Positions 35,357 through 46,517 of a DNA stretch of 64,000 nucleotides are shown here, piece after piece. The translations under genes were made by a program, and so were the position numbers. Within the stretch, counting starts at the first letter, position 1; the number at the start of each line of letters is the position of its first letter. Below the pieces are notes generated by a model. It saw only the letters and a list, made by a program, of their open reading frames with translations, was not told the origin of the DNA and ran no database searches. This DNA comes from Notolepis coatsorum (lineage: Eukaryota; Chordata; Actinopteri; Aulopiformes; Paralepididae): positions 19,115,314-19,179,313 of the forward strand of contig OZ020601.1 of the NCBI GenBank assembly GCA_963971535.1. The letters are read 5' to 3'.

Positions 35357-38300
35357 ATCTGTTTCTTGTTGTAAAGTAGCCTACTGCTACTGCTGTGTTT
35401 GTTGTTGTAAAGTAGTAGTGATGCTGTGTCTGTTGTTGTAAAGTAATAGTACTGCTGTGTTTCTTGTTGTAAAGTAGTAGTACTGCTGTGTTTGTTGTTG
35501 TAAAGTAGTAGTACTGCTGTGTTTCTTGTTGTAAAGTAATAGTACTGCTGTGTTTCTTGTTGTAAAGTAATAGTACTGCTGTGTTTGTTGTTGTAAAGTA
35601 ATAGTACTGCTGTGTTTGTTGTTGTAAAGTAATAGTACTGCTGTGTTTCTTGTTGTAAAGTAGTAGTGATGCTGTGTTTCTTGTTGTAAAGTAATAGTAC
35701 TGCTGTGTTTCTTGTTGTAAAGTAATAGTACTGCTGTGTTTGTTGTTGTAAAGTAATAGTACTGCTGTGTTTCTTGTTGTAAAGTAGCCTAATAGTACTG
35801 CTGTGTTTCTTGTTGTAAAGTAATAGTACTGCTGTGTTTGTTGTTGTAAAGTAGCCTAATAGTACTGCTGTGTTTCTTGTTGTAAAGTAATAGTACTGCT
35901 GTGTTTCTAGTTGTAAAGTAATAGTACTGCTGTGTTTGTTGTTGTAAAGTAATAGTACTGCTGTGTTTGTTGTTGTAAAGTAATAGTACTGCTGTGTTTG
36001 TTGTTGTAAAGTAGCCTAATAGTACTGCTGTGTTTGTTGTTGTAAAGTAATAGTACTGCTGTGTTTCTTGTTGTAAAGTAATAGTACTGCTGTGTTTCTA
36101 GTTGTAAAGTAATAGTACTGCTGTGTTTCTTGTTGTAAAGTAATAGTACTGCTGTGTTTCTTGTTGTAAAGTAATAGTACTGCTGTGTTTCTAGTTGTAA
36201 AGTAATAGTACTGCTGTGTTTCTTGTTGTAAAGTAATAGTACTGCTGTGTTTCTTGTTGTAAAGTAATAGTACTGCTGTGTCTGTTGTTGTAAAGTAGTA
36301 GTACTGCTGTGTTTCTAGTTGTAAAGTAATAGTAATGCTGTGTCTGTTGTTGTAAAGTAATAGTACTGCTGTGTCTGTTGTTGTAAAGTAATAGTACTGC
36401 TGTGTTTCTAGTTGTAAAGTAATAGTACTGCTGTGTCTGTTGTTGTAAAGTAGTAGTACTGCTGTGTTTCTTGTTGTAAAGTAATAGTACTGCTGTGTTT
36501 CTAGTTGTAAAGTAATAGTACTGCTGTGTCTGTTGTTGTAAAGTAATAGTACTGCTGTGTCTGTTGTTGTAAAGTAATAGTACTGCTGTGTTTCTTGTTG
36601 TAAAGTAATAGTACTGCTGTGTTTCTAGTTGTAAAGTAATAGTACTGCTGTGTCTGTTGTTGTAAAGTAATAGTACTGCTGTGTCTGTTGTTGTAAAGTA
36701 ATAGTACTGCTGTGTTTCTTGTTGTAAAGTAATAGTACTGCTGTGTTTCTAGTTGTAAAGTAATAGTACTGCTGTGTCTGTTGTTGTAAAGTAATAGTAC
36801 TGCTGTGTTTCTAGTTGTAAAGTAATAGTACTGCTGTGTTTCTTGTTGTAAAGTAATAGTACTGCTGTGTTTCTTGTTGTAAAGTAATAGTACTGCTGTG
36901 TTTCTTGTTGTAAAGTAATAGTACTGCTGTGTTTCTTGTTGTAAAGTAATAGTACTGCTGTGTTTCTAGTTGTAAAGTAATAGTACTGCTGTGTTTCTTG
37001 TTGTAAAGTAATAGTACTGCTGTGTTTCTTGTTGTAAAGTAGTAGTACTGCTGTGTTTCTTGTTGTAAAGTAATAGTACTGCTGTGTTTCTTGTTGTAAA
37101 GTAATAGTACTGCTGTGTTTCTTGTTGTAAAGTAGTAGTACTGCTGTGTTTCTTGTTGTAAAGTAATAGTACTGCTGTGTTTCTAGTTGTGAAGTAATAG
37201 TACTGCTGTGTCTGTTGTTGTAAAGTAATAGTACTGCTGTGTTTCTTGTTGTAAAGTAATAGTACTGCTGTGTTTCTAGTTGTAAAGTAGTAGTACTGCT
37301 GTGTTTCTAGTTGTAAAGTAATAGTACTGCTGTGTTTCTTGTTGTAAAGTAATAGTACTGCTGTGTTTCTTGTTGTAAAGTAATAGTACTGCTGTGTCTG
37401 TTGTTGTAAAGTAGCCTAATAGTAATGCTGTGTTTCTTGTTGTAAAGTAATAGTAATGCTGTGTTTCTTGTTGTAAAGTAACCCAATAGTGCTGCTGTGT
37501 TTCTTGTTGTAAAGTAATAGTAATGCTGTGTTTCTTGTTGTAAAGTAATAGTACTGCTGTGTTTCTAGTTGTAAAGTAATAGTACTGCTGTGTCTGTTGT
37601 TGTAAAGTAATAGTACTGCTGTGTCTGTTGTTGTAAAGTAGTAGTACTGCTGTGTTTCTTGTTGTAAAGTAATAGTACTGCTGTGTTTCTAGTTGTAAAG
37701 TAATAGTACTGCTGTGTCTGTTGTTGTAAAGTAATAGTACTGCTGTGTTTCTAGTTGTAAAGTAATAGTACTGCTGTGTTTCTTGTTGTAAAGTAATAGT
37801 ACTGCTGTGTTTCTTGTTGTAAAGTAATAGTACTGCTGTGTTTCTTGTTGTAAAGTAATAGTACTGCTGTGTTTCTTGTTGTAAAGTAGTAGTACTGCTG
37901 TGTTTCTAGTTGTAAAGTAATAGTACTGCTGTGTTTCTTGTTGTAAAGTAATAGTACTGCTGTGTTTCTTGTTGTAAAGTAATAGTACTGCTGTGTTTCT
38001 AGTTGTAAAGTAATAGTACTGCTGTGTTTCTTGTTGTAAAGTAGTAGTACTGCTGTGTTTCTAGTTGTAAAGTAGTAGTACTGCTGTGTTTCTAGTTGTA
38101 AAGTAATAGTACTGCTGTGTTTCTTGTTGTAAAGTAATAGTACTGCTGTGTTTCTAGTTGTAAAGTAATAGTACTGCTGTGTCTGTTGTTGTAAAGTAAT
38201 AGTACTGCTGTGTTTCTTGTTGTAAAGTAATAGTACTGCTGTGTTTCTTGTTGTAAAGTAATAGTACTGCTGTGTCTGTTGTTGTAAAGTAATAGTACTG

Positions 38301-39085
38301 CTGTGTTTGTTGTTGTAAAGTAATAGTACTGCTGTGTTTCTTGTTGTAAAGTAATAGTACTGCTGTGTTTCTTGTTGTAAAGTAGTAGTACTGCTGTGTT
38401 TCTAGTTGTAAAGTAATAGTACTGCTGTGTTTCTTGTTGTAAAGTAATAGTACTGCTGTGTTTCTAGTTGTAAAGTAATAGTAATGCTGTGTTTCTTGTT
38501 GTAAAGTAACCTAATAGTACTGCTGTGTTTCTTGTTGTAAAGTAATAGTAATGCTGTGTTTCTTGTTGTAAAGTAACCTAATAGTACTGCTGTGTTTCTT
38601 GTTGTAAAGTAATAGTAATGCTGTGTTTCTTGTTGTAAAGTAACCTAATAGTACTGCTGTGTTTCTTGTTGTAAAGTAATAGTACTGCTGTGTTTCTTGT
38701 TGTAAAGTAATAGTAATGCTGTGTTTCTTGTTGTAAAGTAACCTAATAGTACTGCTGTGTTTCTTGTTGTAAAGTAGTAGTAATGCTGTGTTTGTTGTTG
38801 TAAAGTAGTAGTACTGCTGTGTCTGTTGTTGTAAAGTAATAGTACTGCTGTGTTTGTTGTTGTAAAGTAGTAGTACTGCTGTGTCTGTTGTTGTAAAGTA
38901 GTAGTACTGCTGTGTCTGTTGTTGTAAAGTAGCCTAATAGTACTGCTGTGTTTCTTGTTGTAAAGTAATAGTACTGCTGTGTTTCTTGTTGTAAAGTAGT
39001 AGTAATGCTGTGTTTCTTGTTGTAAAGTAATAGTACTGCTGTGTTTCTTGTTGTAAAGTAATAGTACTGCTGTGTTTCTTGTTCT
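35357..39085. repeat. 3.7 kb array of a 31 bp minisatellite
   Basis: The unit is TACTGCTGTGTTTCTTGTTG plus TAAAGTAATAG, with about 118 copies. Variants are TTTCTTG, TTTCTAG, TTTGTTG and TCTGTTG at one site, AGTAGTAG for AGTAATAG, and units lengthened by GCCTA or ACCTA. Variants occur in runs, suggesting block duplication. It lies in the 11.6 kb intron between the last two prohormone exons, far from both splice sites. Confidence 0.95.
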
Positions 39086-39244
39086 GAAAGCTGTGTTAAA
39101 AGCTGCCGGTCGTCCTGAACGGGGCTTTGATGTGATGTGATGTGTCTGCTGCCCTAGGAAGATGTTGTGAATAATGTAGTCATTAAAAACACTGTTCCCT
39201 CATCTCATCTCCTCTGGTGACATGTGACGTCTCCTTTAGTCGCT

Positions 39245-39470
39245 AAATCGACTGCATTTATATAACAGATTTTATCCAAAGCACTTTACAACTTCACTCA
39301 CACATTCACACACTGATGGCAGAGGCAACCATGTATGGTGCCAGCCTGCTCATTGGGAGCAGTTAGGGGGTTAAGTGTCTTGCTCAAGGCCACTTCTGAC
39401 ATGCTGCCGGGAGGAGCCGGAATCAAAACGTTACCTCCTGAGTCACTGTTGCCACTTGGGTTTAGGACTC
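39245..39470. repeat. Common fish interspersed repeat
   Basis: It contains CAAAGCACTTTACAACTTCA, CATTCACACACTGATGGC, GTGTCTTGCTCAAGG and GGGAGGAGCCGGAATC in the order seen in a very widespread fish repeat. I cannot name the family with certainty. The stretch 39471-39910 has no supported gene. Confidence 0.6.
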
Positions 39471-39910
39471 AAACAGATGAATAATGCTGTATAGGCCGTA
39501 TGGTGAAGGCTGAGAAGTGGCTAGAAAACGATTCTCGTTCCCATCTCGGCGGGGATATAGCTGCGAAACGGGCTATGTGTTCTGCAGCTCAAGATGTGGA
39601 TGCAGGAGTCTGAGCTTACAGAACATGGTTCTATAGGTGAAAGTCCTCTGAAGAAACCTCAATCCAGGACAGGCCTACCAGCTTTTGTCGGACCTGTACT
39701 TCCAGTCTTGTGCATCATTTTGCAAGAAAAGGGACAAGTATGTGTATGTGAAGGGCAAACGCAAGAGGGACCATCTATCATTAGCTGAAACCTTGGCTGC
39801 AGGTATGAAAAATAAGCCTACAGTAGCTACGCTAATGTGAAAAATACACTATTTGATGCTGTGCTGAGATACAGTTTAGCTGTGTTTTTATAGTTGACAT
39901 AACTAGCAAT

Positions 39911-40140
39911 GAGTGAATGAATGAAAACTTTATTTAACAGATTGCAGAATGGGTACAATACAGTACGGCTCAATACACACAATTGTTAAGGGGATGCAGA
40001 CCAGAGAAAGACGTTTGTCTTGTTTACATCAGGGTCCCCCATTTTCAATTCATAGTGACATTTATGACATACAGGTATATAGTATACTGTTACATTTGTG
40101 ACATATACGATATGCAAATATACAGTACTGTTACCCATAG
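39911..40140 (-). repeat. Dispersed AATC-tailed repeat, copy in the intron
   Basis: This is the same family as 9101-9340, here with a GAATGAATGAATGAAAAC edge. The stretch 40141-41535 contains a second retroelement-tail-like string (GTGACGAATAAACCTCCTGA at about 40346) but no gene I can recognise. Confidence 0.75.
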
Positions 40141-41535
40141 ATCCTAACAGAGAATAATTCTAGTTTTAGCATTCTAGTTTTCTTCAGATACTGTATGTCA
40201 TCTAGTTTTACAGTGATGTTTATGTAGCCCTGCTAGTTCATAGTGATGTTTAAAGTATGTTAGCTTTTAGCCTTTTAGAACCAATGCTTTTGTTAACCAC
40301 CTCTTGTGATAAATAATAAACAAACTTGAAACTTGTGTATGTATGTGACGAATAAACCTCCTGAATCTATTTTTGTACCTGCATTCTATTTTGTCTGTAA
40401 ATGGAAAATAAAAAGGTTAATGAGTAACTTATTGATTTGTAAATTGTTTGACATTATTCCAAATTAAGGGGATGGTGTAGTGTTTTGATTGATTAACTAA
40501 CTTGGGTCTATTATTTTTGTCATACTATCCACTGACCTGTTTTGTGTACGACCTCAATCTTTAGAAAATTGTACCAGCATCTTTAATATTGCAGGTTGGG
40601 AATCACAAGGTAAAGTGTTTTTGATACAAATGTGCTGCATGCATCACAGATTGTGTGTTTATGGAGGTTTATCGAATAATTTCCCCGACAGGACGTCATG
40701 CATCGGTGTGTGCAATGCTGTGTTGTAGATAGAAGGCGATATGATTTAAATGTACATTATGGTTAATAGCACATACGTTATGGCCCGTTTCACAGCTGTA
40801 TTCAATCGCTTGCCTATAGAAAGTAGCGTATATGCATATAACATTGTTTAGAAGCCTATTTCGCGAACGTTAGAATGTGTTTTTTTTTTCATTTTCGTCG
40901 AGATATACTCTGTGGATGACGTGATAACATCACGTTACTGTTTACACAATGTCTTGTGGTCTGTAATTTGGCAACAAAGAGAGCTGCTATTGGTCGAGTG
41001 CAAGATACGTGACCGAACTCACACCAATTACGTCAAATAAAACTCACCAAGTATCCGTTCGCGAGGAAAGATCTAGTCCCGACTTAAAAATTATGATTGC
41101 ACAAAACGGGCTAGTTTGTCAATGGAGAACTTTTTGTTCCTAAATCTACACCAATATATGAAACGATACAGCTTTAAGAGTCTCTGTTATCTGCTCATGA
41201 CACACACACACACACAGCCCTCACACCGGGATATACATTCTGGTATGTATATACATTCTAAAATCTTAAATATGCAACTATCCAGCCAAAAATATACAGA
41301 AATATACAGTAACATGTACAGTAATAAGCGTGAAAAATGTAAAGTGAACAGTGTCCAGGAAGATTGTGAGAAGTGTCTTTTTTTCTTGTCCAGGAAGATT
41401 TTGCCAGGCTGTACTGTCACCCTGTGCTCAGTGATGGTTGCTGACAACATTTTAACGCTGTTAAAAGCAGGTGGTTTTGGTGTAATGTGTGTTGATGCTG
41501 CTCTTCTGTCAAGATGATGGATAATAGTTTGAAGC

Positions 41536-41794
41536 AGCAGATGGCTATGGATTAGGAGAAAGGACCCCAACTGGGCTGCAAAATGACCATCGAGGGGTAA
41601 AAGCAGAGGGGGGCACACCTGGGACGCCAGGTGTTGCCGTTGAGCCCTTCGGAGGTGTCGTGGGCCTGTCAATGAAACACCAATGAAGGAGGGTGCCCAC
41701 CTGAAGACCCCAGTGAAGCTTTTACCACAACCCCATTCAATAAAAAGTGCTGATTATCTAAGGGATTGTAATATCTAGTCCTATAAGCTCAACT
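41536..41794 (+). mobile_element. 5'-truncated R2-type element tail, upstream tandem partner
   Basis: From AAGCAGCAGATGGCTATGGA this matches 45364-45626 almost base for base: the last codons (with a TAG in place of an AAG codon), the stop, and the 3' UTR to ATAAGCTCAACT. It ends exactly where the full-length copy begins, in the same orientation, giving a head-to-tail tandem. The shared part overlaps coding sequence, so the two are not LTRs. Confidence 0.88.
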
Positions 41795-44700
41795 GATAAG
41801 CTGGAGAAATCCAGTGACTGCTGTGAAAGTGCAGCTGACAACAAGGGAAAGACCATGTGACAGCTTGGAAAGACAGCTGACAGGAAGGAAAGACCCCAAC
41901 GGGGCTGTCATGGACTAGCTATCCATGATGGCAGGCTCCATCGCTTAATTAAGTGCATAAAAGCCACCCCTCATTGCTACGAAAAGTCTAAAGAGAAAAA
42001 CACCCCTAGAGTCTGCGAGAGCGGGGGCGGAAGATGACTCATCGGCTGACCACCCGGTAACTGACCCTGGAATGAACATGACGACGAACCAGATAATCGG
42101 CACATCAACTGAAGGACAGGAGCACAGAGTATGTAGCTGTGGCTGGTCCAAGGTAACATCCATCAGAGGCCTACGAATACATCAAGGGCGGATGAAGTGC
42201 TTGAAGAAAGTGAGGCCGGGACCTCGCATTGACCATTATCTTCTGAGAGAAAGGTCAAGTCAGGCGAGTGAAGCTCAGCGGCAGGATTTAACCCACAGTC
42301 CACCGAGCATCAGTACCCCAGTGGCTGAAAGTAATTCAAGCACATCAGAGAACTTGGAACCAAGTCACTTGCAACCTTCTTTGGAGAAGAACATGCAAGG
42401 CCACAGACCTCATGTGAAGTGGCCAAAGTCCAGCAGCAAGAAAGAGTGGGCGACAATCAATGCAGACCTGATCAAAATCCTGGACGGAATCAAAGGAACA
42501 GTGGAAAAGAAACTGGATAAAATGGGCGATCTGATCTACTTCTATGGAGCAGAAAGGTTCGGAACAAAAGAGACAGGAAAGAAGATGACACCAACAACCC
42601 CTCCCAAGTCCAGAAGGCAGCAAGAAATCCAGCGCCTTGTCAAAGAGAGAAGGGACTTGAGGAAGCAATGGAAGAGAGCCACATTGGAGGAAAGAGTGGG
42701 CATCGACCTCCTGCAAACAGACCTGAAGGGACGCCTGGGAAGACTGCGGAGAGCTGAAAACCTCAGGACTCGAGGCAAGAGGAAGGAAAGAGCGAGAACA
42801 ATCTTCTACAAGGATCCCTTCAGATTTGTGAAAGGACTCTTCACAAAGGAAAAGAGCGGGTCACTTAGGGTGCCAAAGAGGGAGTTTGAGGACCATCTGA
42901 AAACAACTCACACAGACAGCAAAAGATATGAACAGAGGGAACTACCACCAGACATGCCACCAATTCCTCAACCAGAACACCAGCTGGATGACTGTCCTCC
43001 AAGGTGGAGGGAGGTTGAGGAAGCAGTGAGGAAGGCAAGGGCAGCTTCAGCTCCAGGACCAAATGGAGTTCCATACCGGCTGTATAAAAACTCCCCAAAT
43101 ATCTTACGCTATCTGTGGAGGCAAATTAAGGTGATGTGGACAAAGCAAACCATCCCAAAAGCGTGGCGAAGAGCAGGGGGAGTGGTAATCCCCAAGGAGA
43201 AGGATGCCTCAAACATCGATCAATTCCGGCAGATCAACCTGCTGAATGTTGAAGGGAAGGTCTTCTTTAGCATTGTTGCTAAAAGGATGACAACATACCT
43301 GAAGCAAAACAACTTGATTGACACATCTTTGCAGAAAGCCGGCATTCCTGGTTTCTCAGAATGCTTGGAACATACAAGCATGATATGGCACCAAATCCAA
43401 TCTGCCAAAAGGGAAGGAAGAGACCTGCACGTCTTATTCCTGGACCTAGCCAACGCTTTTGGATCCGTCCCCCATTCTCTCATCTGGACAGCCTTCAACT
43501 TCTTCCACATCTCAAATACCATCACAAACCTGGTGAGAAATTACTTCCAAGATCTGCAATTCTGTATCAAAACAACAGAATACACAACATCATGGCAATC
43601 TTTGGAAGTGGGAATAATGGCTGGATGTACCATCTCCCCACTAGCCTTCACCATGGCAATGGAAGTGGTCATTCGAGCTTCCAAGTGGGTTGTGGGAGGA
43701 GAACATCTGCAATCTGGACAGCGTGTACCTCCTATTCGCGCCTACATGGATGACATGACCACCTTGACCTCAACCATAGCATGCACCAAACGTCTGTTGG
43801 GAAAGCTTCATGCCAACATTACATGGGCACGGATGAAGTTCAAACCCAGCAAATCCAGGAGCATATCCATCGTCAAAGGAAAACTCGTGGACCAGAGGTT
43901 CCACATCAAGGATACACCCATTCCTTTGGTGTCAGAACTGCCAGTCAAGAGCCTAGGGCGATGGTACAACGCGAGCCTCAAAGACTCAGACCAGAGTGAT
44001 CAGCTGAGGGAAGAAACCATCAAAGGCCTTGTCAGCATAGACAAGACCTTGCTTCCTGGAAAGCTGAAACTCTGGTGCCTGCAGTTTGGATTGCTCCCCC
44101 GCCTGATGTGGCCTCTAACAGTCTACGAGATCCCCATGACCAAAGTCGAGAAGCTGGAGAGGACAGTCAGTTCATACATCAAGAAGTGGCTTGGCCTCCC
44201 GCGTTGCCTCAGCAACATCGGCTTGTATGGACACGGGCCCTGGAATTGCCTGTCTCTAGCCTCATAGAGGAGTTTAAATGCACCAAAGTGAGGCTGAACA
44301 TGACCCTGACTGAGTCTCAAGATGAAGTGATCCGAGTGGCTGCTCCCAGACTGGCAACTGGGAGGAAATGGATCCCATCTGAGGCCGTACAGCAAGCTAA
44401 ATCTGCTCTCAGGCATGGAGACATTGTAGGACAGGTGCAGCATGGAAGAGGTGGGTTTGGACTTGGGACAAGTCGACCCACATGGCACAAGGCAACATCA
44501 ACCCAGAGGAGAAAGCTGGTGGTGGCTCAGGTTCGGCAACAAGAGGAGGCAGACAGATGCGTAAAGGCAGTCTCACAGTCCAAACAGGGCCAATGGATTA
44601 GCTGGGAAAACCTGGAGCATCGTAAGCTCACATGGAAGGATCTTTGGGATATGGAAGGAAGCCAAATCAGCTTCATCATCAGAGCCACCTATGATGTTCT

Positions 44701-45626
44701 CCCCATGCCCAAGAACCTAAACCAGTGGTTTGGAGAAGATCCTTCTTGTGCGCTTTGCAAAACCCCCGCAACACTGAGGCACATCCTCACCGGCTGCAAA
44801 ACCAGTTTGTCCCAAGGGTGCTACACCTGGAGACACAACCAGGTCCTAAGACAACTGGCAATCACCCTGGAAGGAAGGAGAACTACCAACAATGCCCTCC
44901 CTCCCCCAATGCCTAGACACTCAAACACCACTTCTTTTGTAAGAGCAGGACAGCTCCCAGCAAAGCCATCTGCAAGAGTGGAGGCAACCCTCCTGGACAC
45001 TGCCCGGGACTGGAGAATGCAGGTTGACTTGGACCAGAAACGAATCTTTCCGCCTGAGATCATTACAACTAACCTCAGGCCCGACCTGGTCTTGTGGTCA
45101 ACCTCCCAGAAGTCTGTATTCATTGTGGAACTAACTGTACCATGGGAGGCTGCAGTTGGTGAAGCATATGAACGTAACCGACTGAAGTACTCCGACATAG
45201 CAGCCGAGGCAGAACAGCGCGGCTGGCGTGCCCAGGTGCTTCCGTTTGAGGTTGGATCTAGAGGATTTGTTGCCATGTCCACAACCAAGCTACTTAAGGG
45301 GATGGGAGTGCGAGGACAGGCGTTCCGACAAGCTGTCAAAACACTGTCAGAGGCTGCCGAACGAAGCAGCAGATGGCTATGGATTAAGAGAAAGGACCCC
45401 AACTGGGCTGCAAAATGACCATCGAGGGGTAAAAGCAGAGGGGGGCACACCTGGGACGCCAGATGTTGCCGTTGAGCCCTTCGGGGGTGTCGTGGGCCTG
45501 TCAACGAAACACCAATGAAGGAGGGTGCCCACCTGAAGACCCCAGTGAAGCTTTTACCACTACCACATTCAATAAAAAGTGCTGATTATCTAAGGGATTG
45601 TAATATCTAGTCTTATAAGCTCAACT
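41795..45626 (+). mobile_element. R2-superfamily non-LTR retrotransposon with restriction-like endonuclease
   Basis: This is one near-complete element: 5' UTR (41795-42071), a single open frame broken by one frameshift, and a 3' UTR ending CTCAACT without a poly-A tail. The order zinc finger, reverse transcriptase, CCHC knuckle, restriction-like endonuclease is that of R2-type elements. Fish HERO-type elements share it, but I cannot fix the clade. It lies in the prohormone intron in antisense orientation to the gene. Confidence 0.85.
42072..45418 (+). pseudogene. R2-type reverse transcriptase/endonuclease, one frameshift
   Basis: The polyprotein copies element RNA at the target site. The first frame (42072-44267, 731 residues) has an N-terminal CCHC zinc finger (C21, C23, H37, C43), a basic linker, then reverse transcriptase. 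The motif APGPNGVPYRLYK is followed by FRQINLLNVEGK, by LFLDLANAFGSVPH with catalytic Asp458, and by YMDDM with Asp560-Asp561. Near 44234-44240 one base seems to be missing, so the first frame runs out at a stop at 44265. The continuing frame (to 45418) resumes with ALELPVSSLIEEFKC. It carries the knuckle CALCKTPATLRHILTGC and a PD-(D/E)xK-type nuclease (RPDLVLW, then FIVELTVPWE). A sequencing error could also explain the shift. All other catalytic motifs are intact. Confidence 0.85.
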
Positions 45627-45726
45627 AAATTGACAGGCCATTCTCTCATCTCCTCTCCTGTCTTATAAAACCATGTTTCATGCCTCTTTTGAGGACAAAG
45701 CTAGAAAGCAGTATTAGTTGTTCCTG

Positions 45727-45975
45727 AATGTAAGATAGTAACGATATTGACATGGAGCATGATTTGAATAATGTAATATAGTGACTATATTAACATGGTT
45801 TTAATAATGTAAGATAGTCACTATATTAACATGGTTTTAATAATGTAAGATAGTGACTATATTAACATGGAGCATGGTTATAATTATGTAAGATAGTGAC
45901 TATATTAACATGGTTTTATATTGATATGGATAATGGTTTTAATAATTTAAGATAGTGACTATATTGACATGGTGT
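45727..45975. repeat. 36 bp minisatellite
   Basis: About six degenerate units of TAAGATAGTGACTATATTAA plus CATGGTTTTAATAATG. Confidence 0.8.
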
Positions 45976-46002
45976 AACATAGCTGTACTGTTTGTTTTGG
46001 TC

Positions 46003-46085
46003 AGTACAATTCAGTACAATCCAGTACAATTCAGTACAATTCAGTATAATTCAGTATAATTCAGTACAATTCAGTATAATTCAGG
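46003..46085. repeat. 10 bp tandem repeat (CAGTACAATT)
   Basis: Eight units of CAGTACAATT or CAGTATAATT, about 55 bp from the splice donor of the propeptide exon. Confidence 0.9.
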
Positions 46086-46141
46086 AACTACTTCATGAAG
46101 GGACAGCGAAGGGTTTGATTCTGATTGGTGTATTAGCTCAC

Positions 46142-46295
46142 CTTTCCTGGACAGTAGTCTGGCTAATAGCTGGCTGAGGTTGGAGCCCTCCTCTTCTCGT
46201 GGCTGGTTATAGCTGGCCAGCTGTCCTGCAGGGGGCGCTGCCACCGAGCGAGCCTGGCGTGTGTGTAGAGAGGTGTCTGACTGAGTCTTTTGAGT
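46142..46295 (-). CDS. cck: Cholecystokinin/gastrin-family prohormone, propeptide exon
   Basis: On the minus strand this exon follows TTTAACATTCTCAG, an acceptor with a branch-point-like TTTAAC. It reads 51 codons without a stop, starting TQKTQSDTSLHTRQARSV and including GQLASYNQPREEEGSNLSQL and LARLLSRK. It ends with one extra base at G-GTGAGC. The SNLSQLLARLL segment corresponds to the conserved HLGALLARYI helix of mammalian pro-CCK, and basic SRK is a likely processing site. Phase 0 on entry and phase 1 on exit fit the signal exon (59395-59466) and the terminal exon (34364-34497) exactly, giving 119 residues against 115 in human CCK. The exon is too short for frame-based calling and has no start codon. 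Confidence 0.85.
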
Positions 46296-46395
46296 CTGAG
46301 AATGTTAAACAACAAACACATTATACCATCCTGCTGGGTTTGATTCTAGTCTGTGTTACGTTAATAACTGTCATCTGTTGTCATCTGTCAATATT

Positions 46396-46517
46396 AAACC
46401 TTGTGTGGTGTTTTCCTTTAACCCTTGTGTGGTGTTCTCCTTTAACCCTTGTGCGGATATATCCTTTAACCCTTGTGCGGTGTTCTCTTTTAACTCTTGT
46501 GCTGTGTTCTCCTTTAA
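46396..46517. repeat. 24 bp minisatellite, left part, split by a piggyBac-type element
   Basis: Units of AACCCTTGTGTGGTGTTCTC plus CTTT. The array resumes at 47835-48005 after the insertion. About five units stand on each side. Confidence 0.88.

Noticed and set aside
41536..45626. Direct repeats of about 260 bp flanking a polyprotein, as in an LTR retrotransposon
   Set aside because: The repeats contain the end of the coding region and its stop, have no TG...CA ends, and the reverse transcriptase and endonuclease are of R2 type. It is a head-to-tail tandem.
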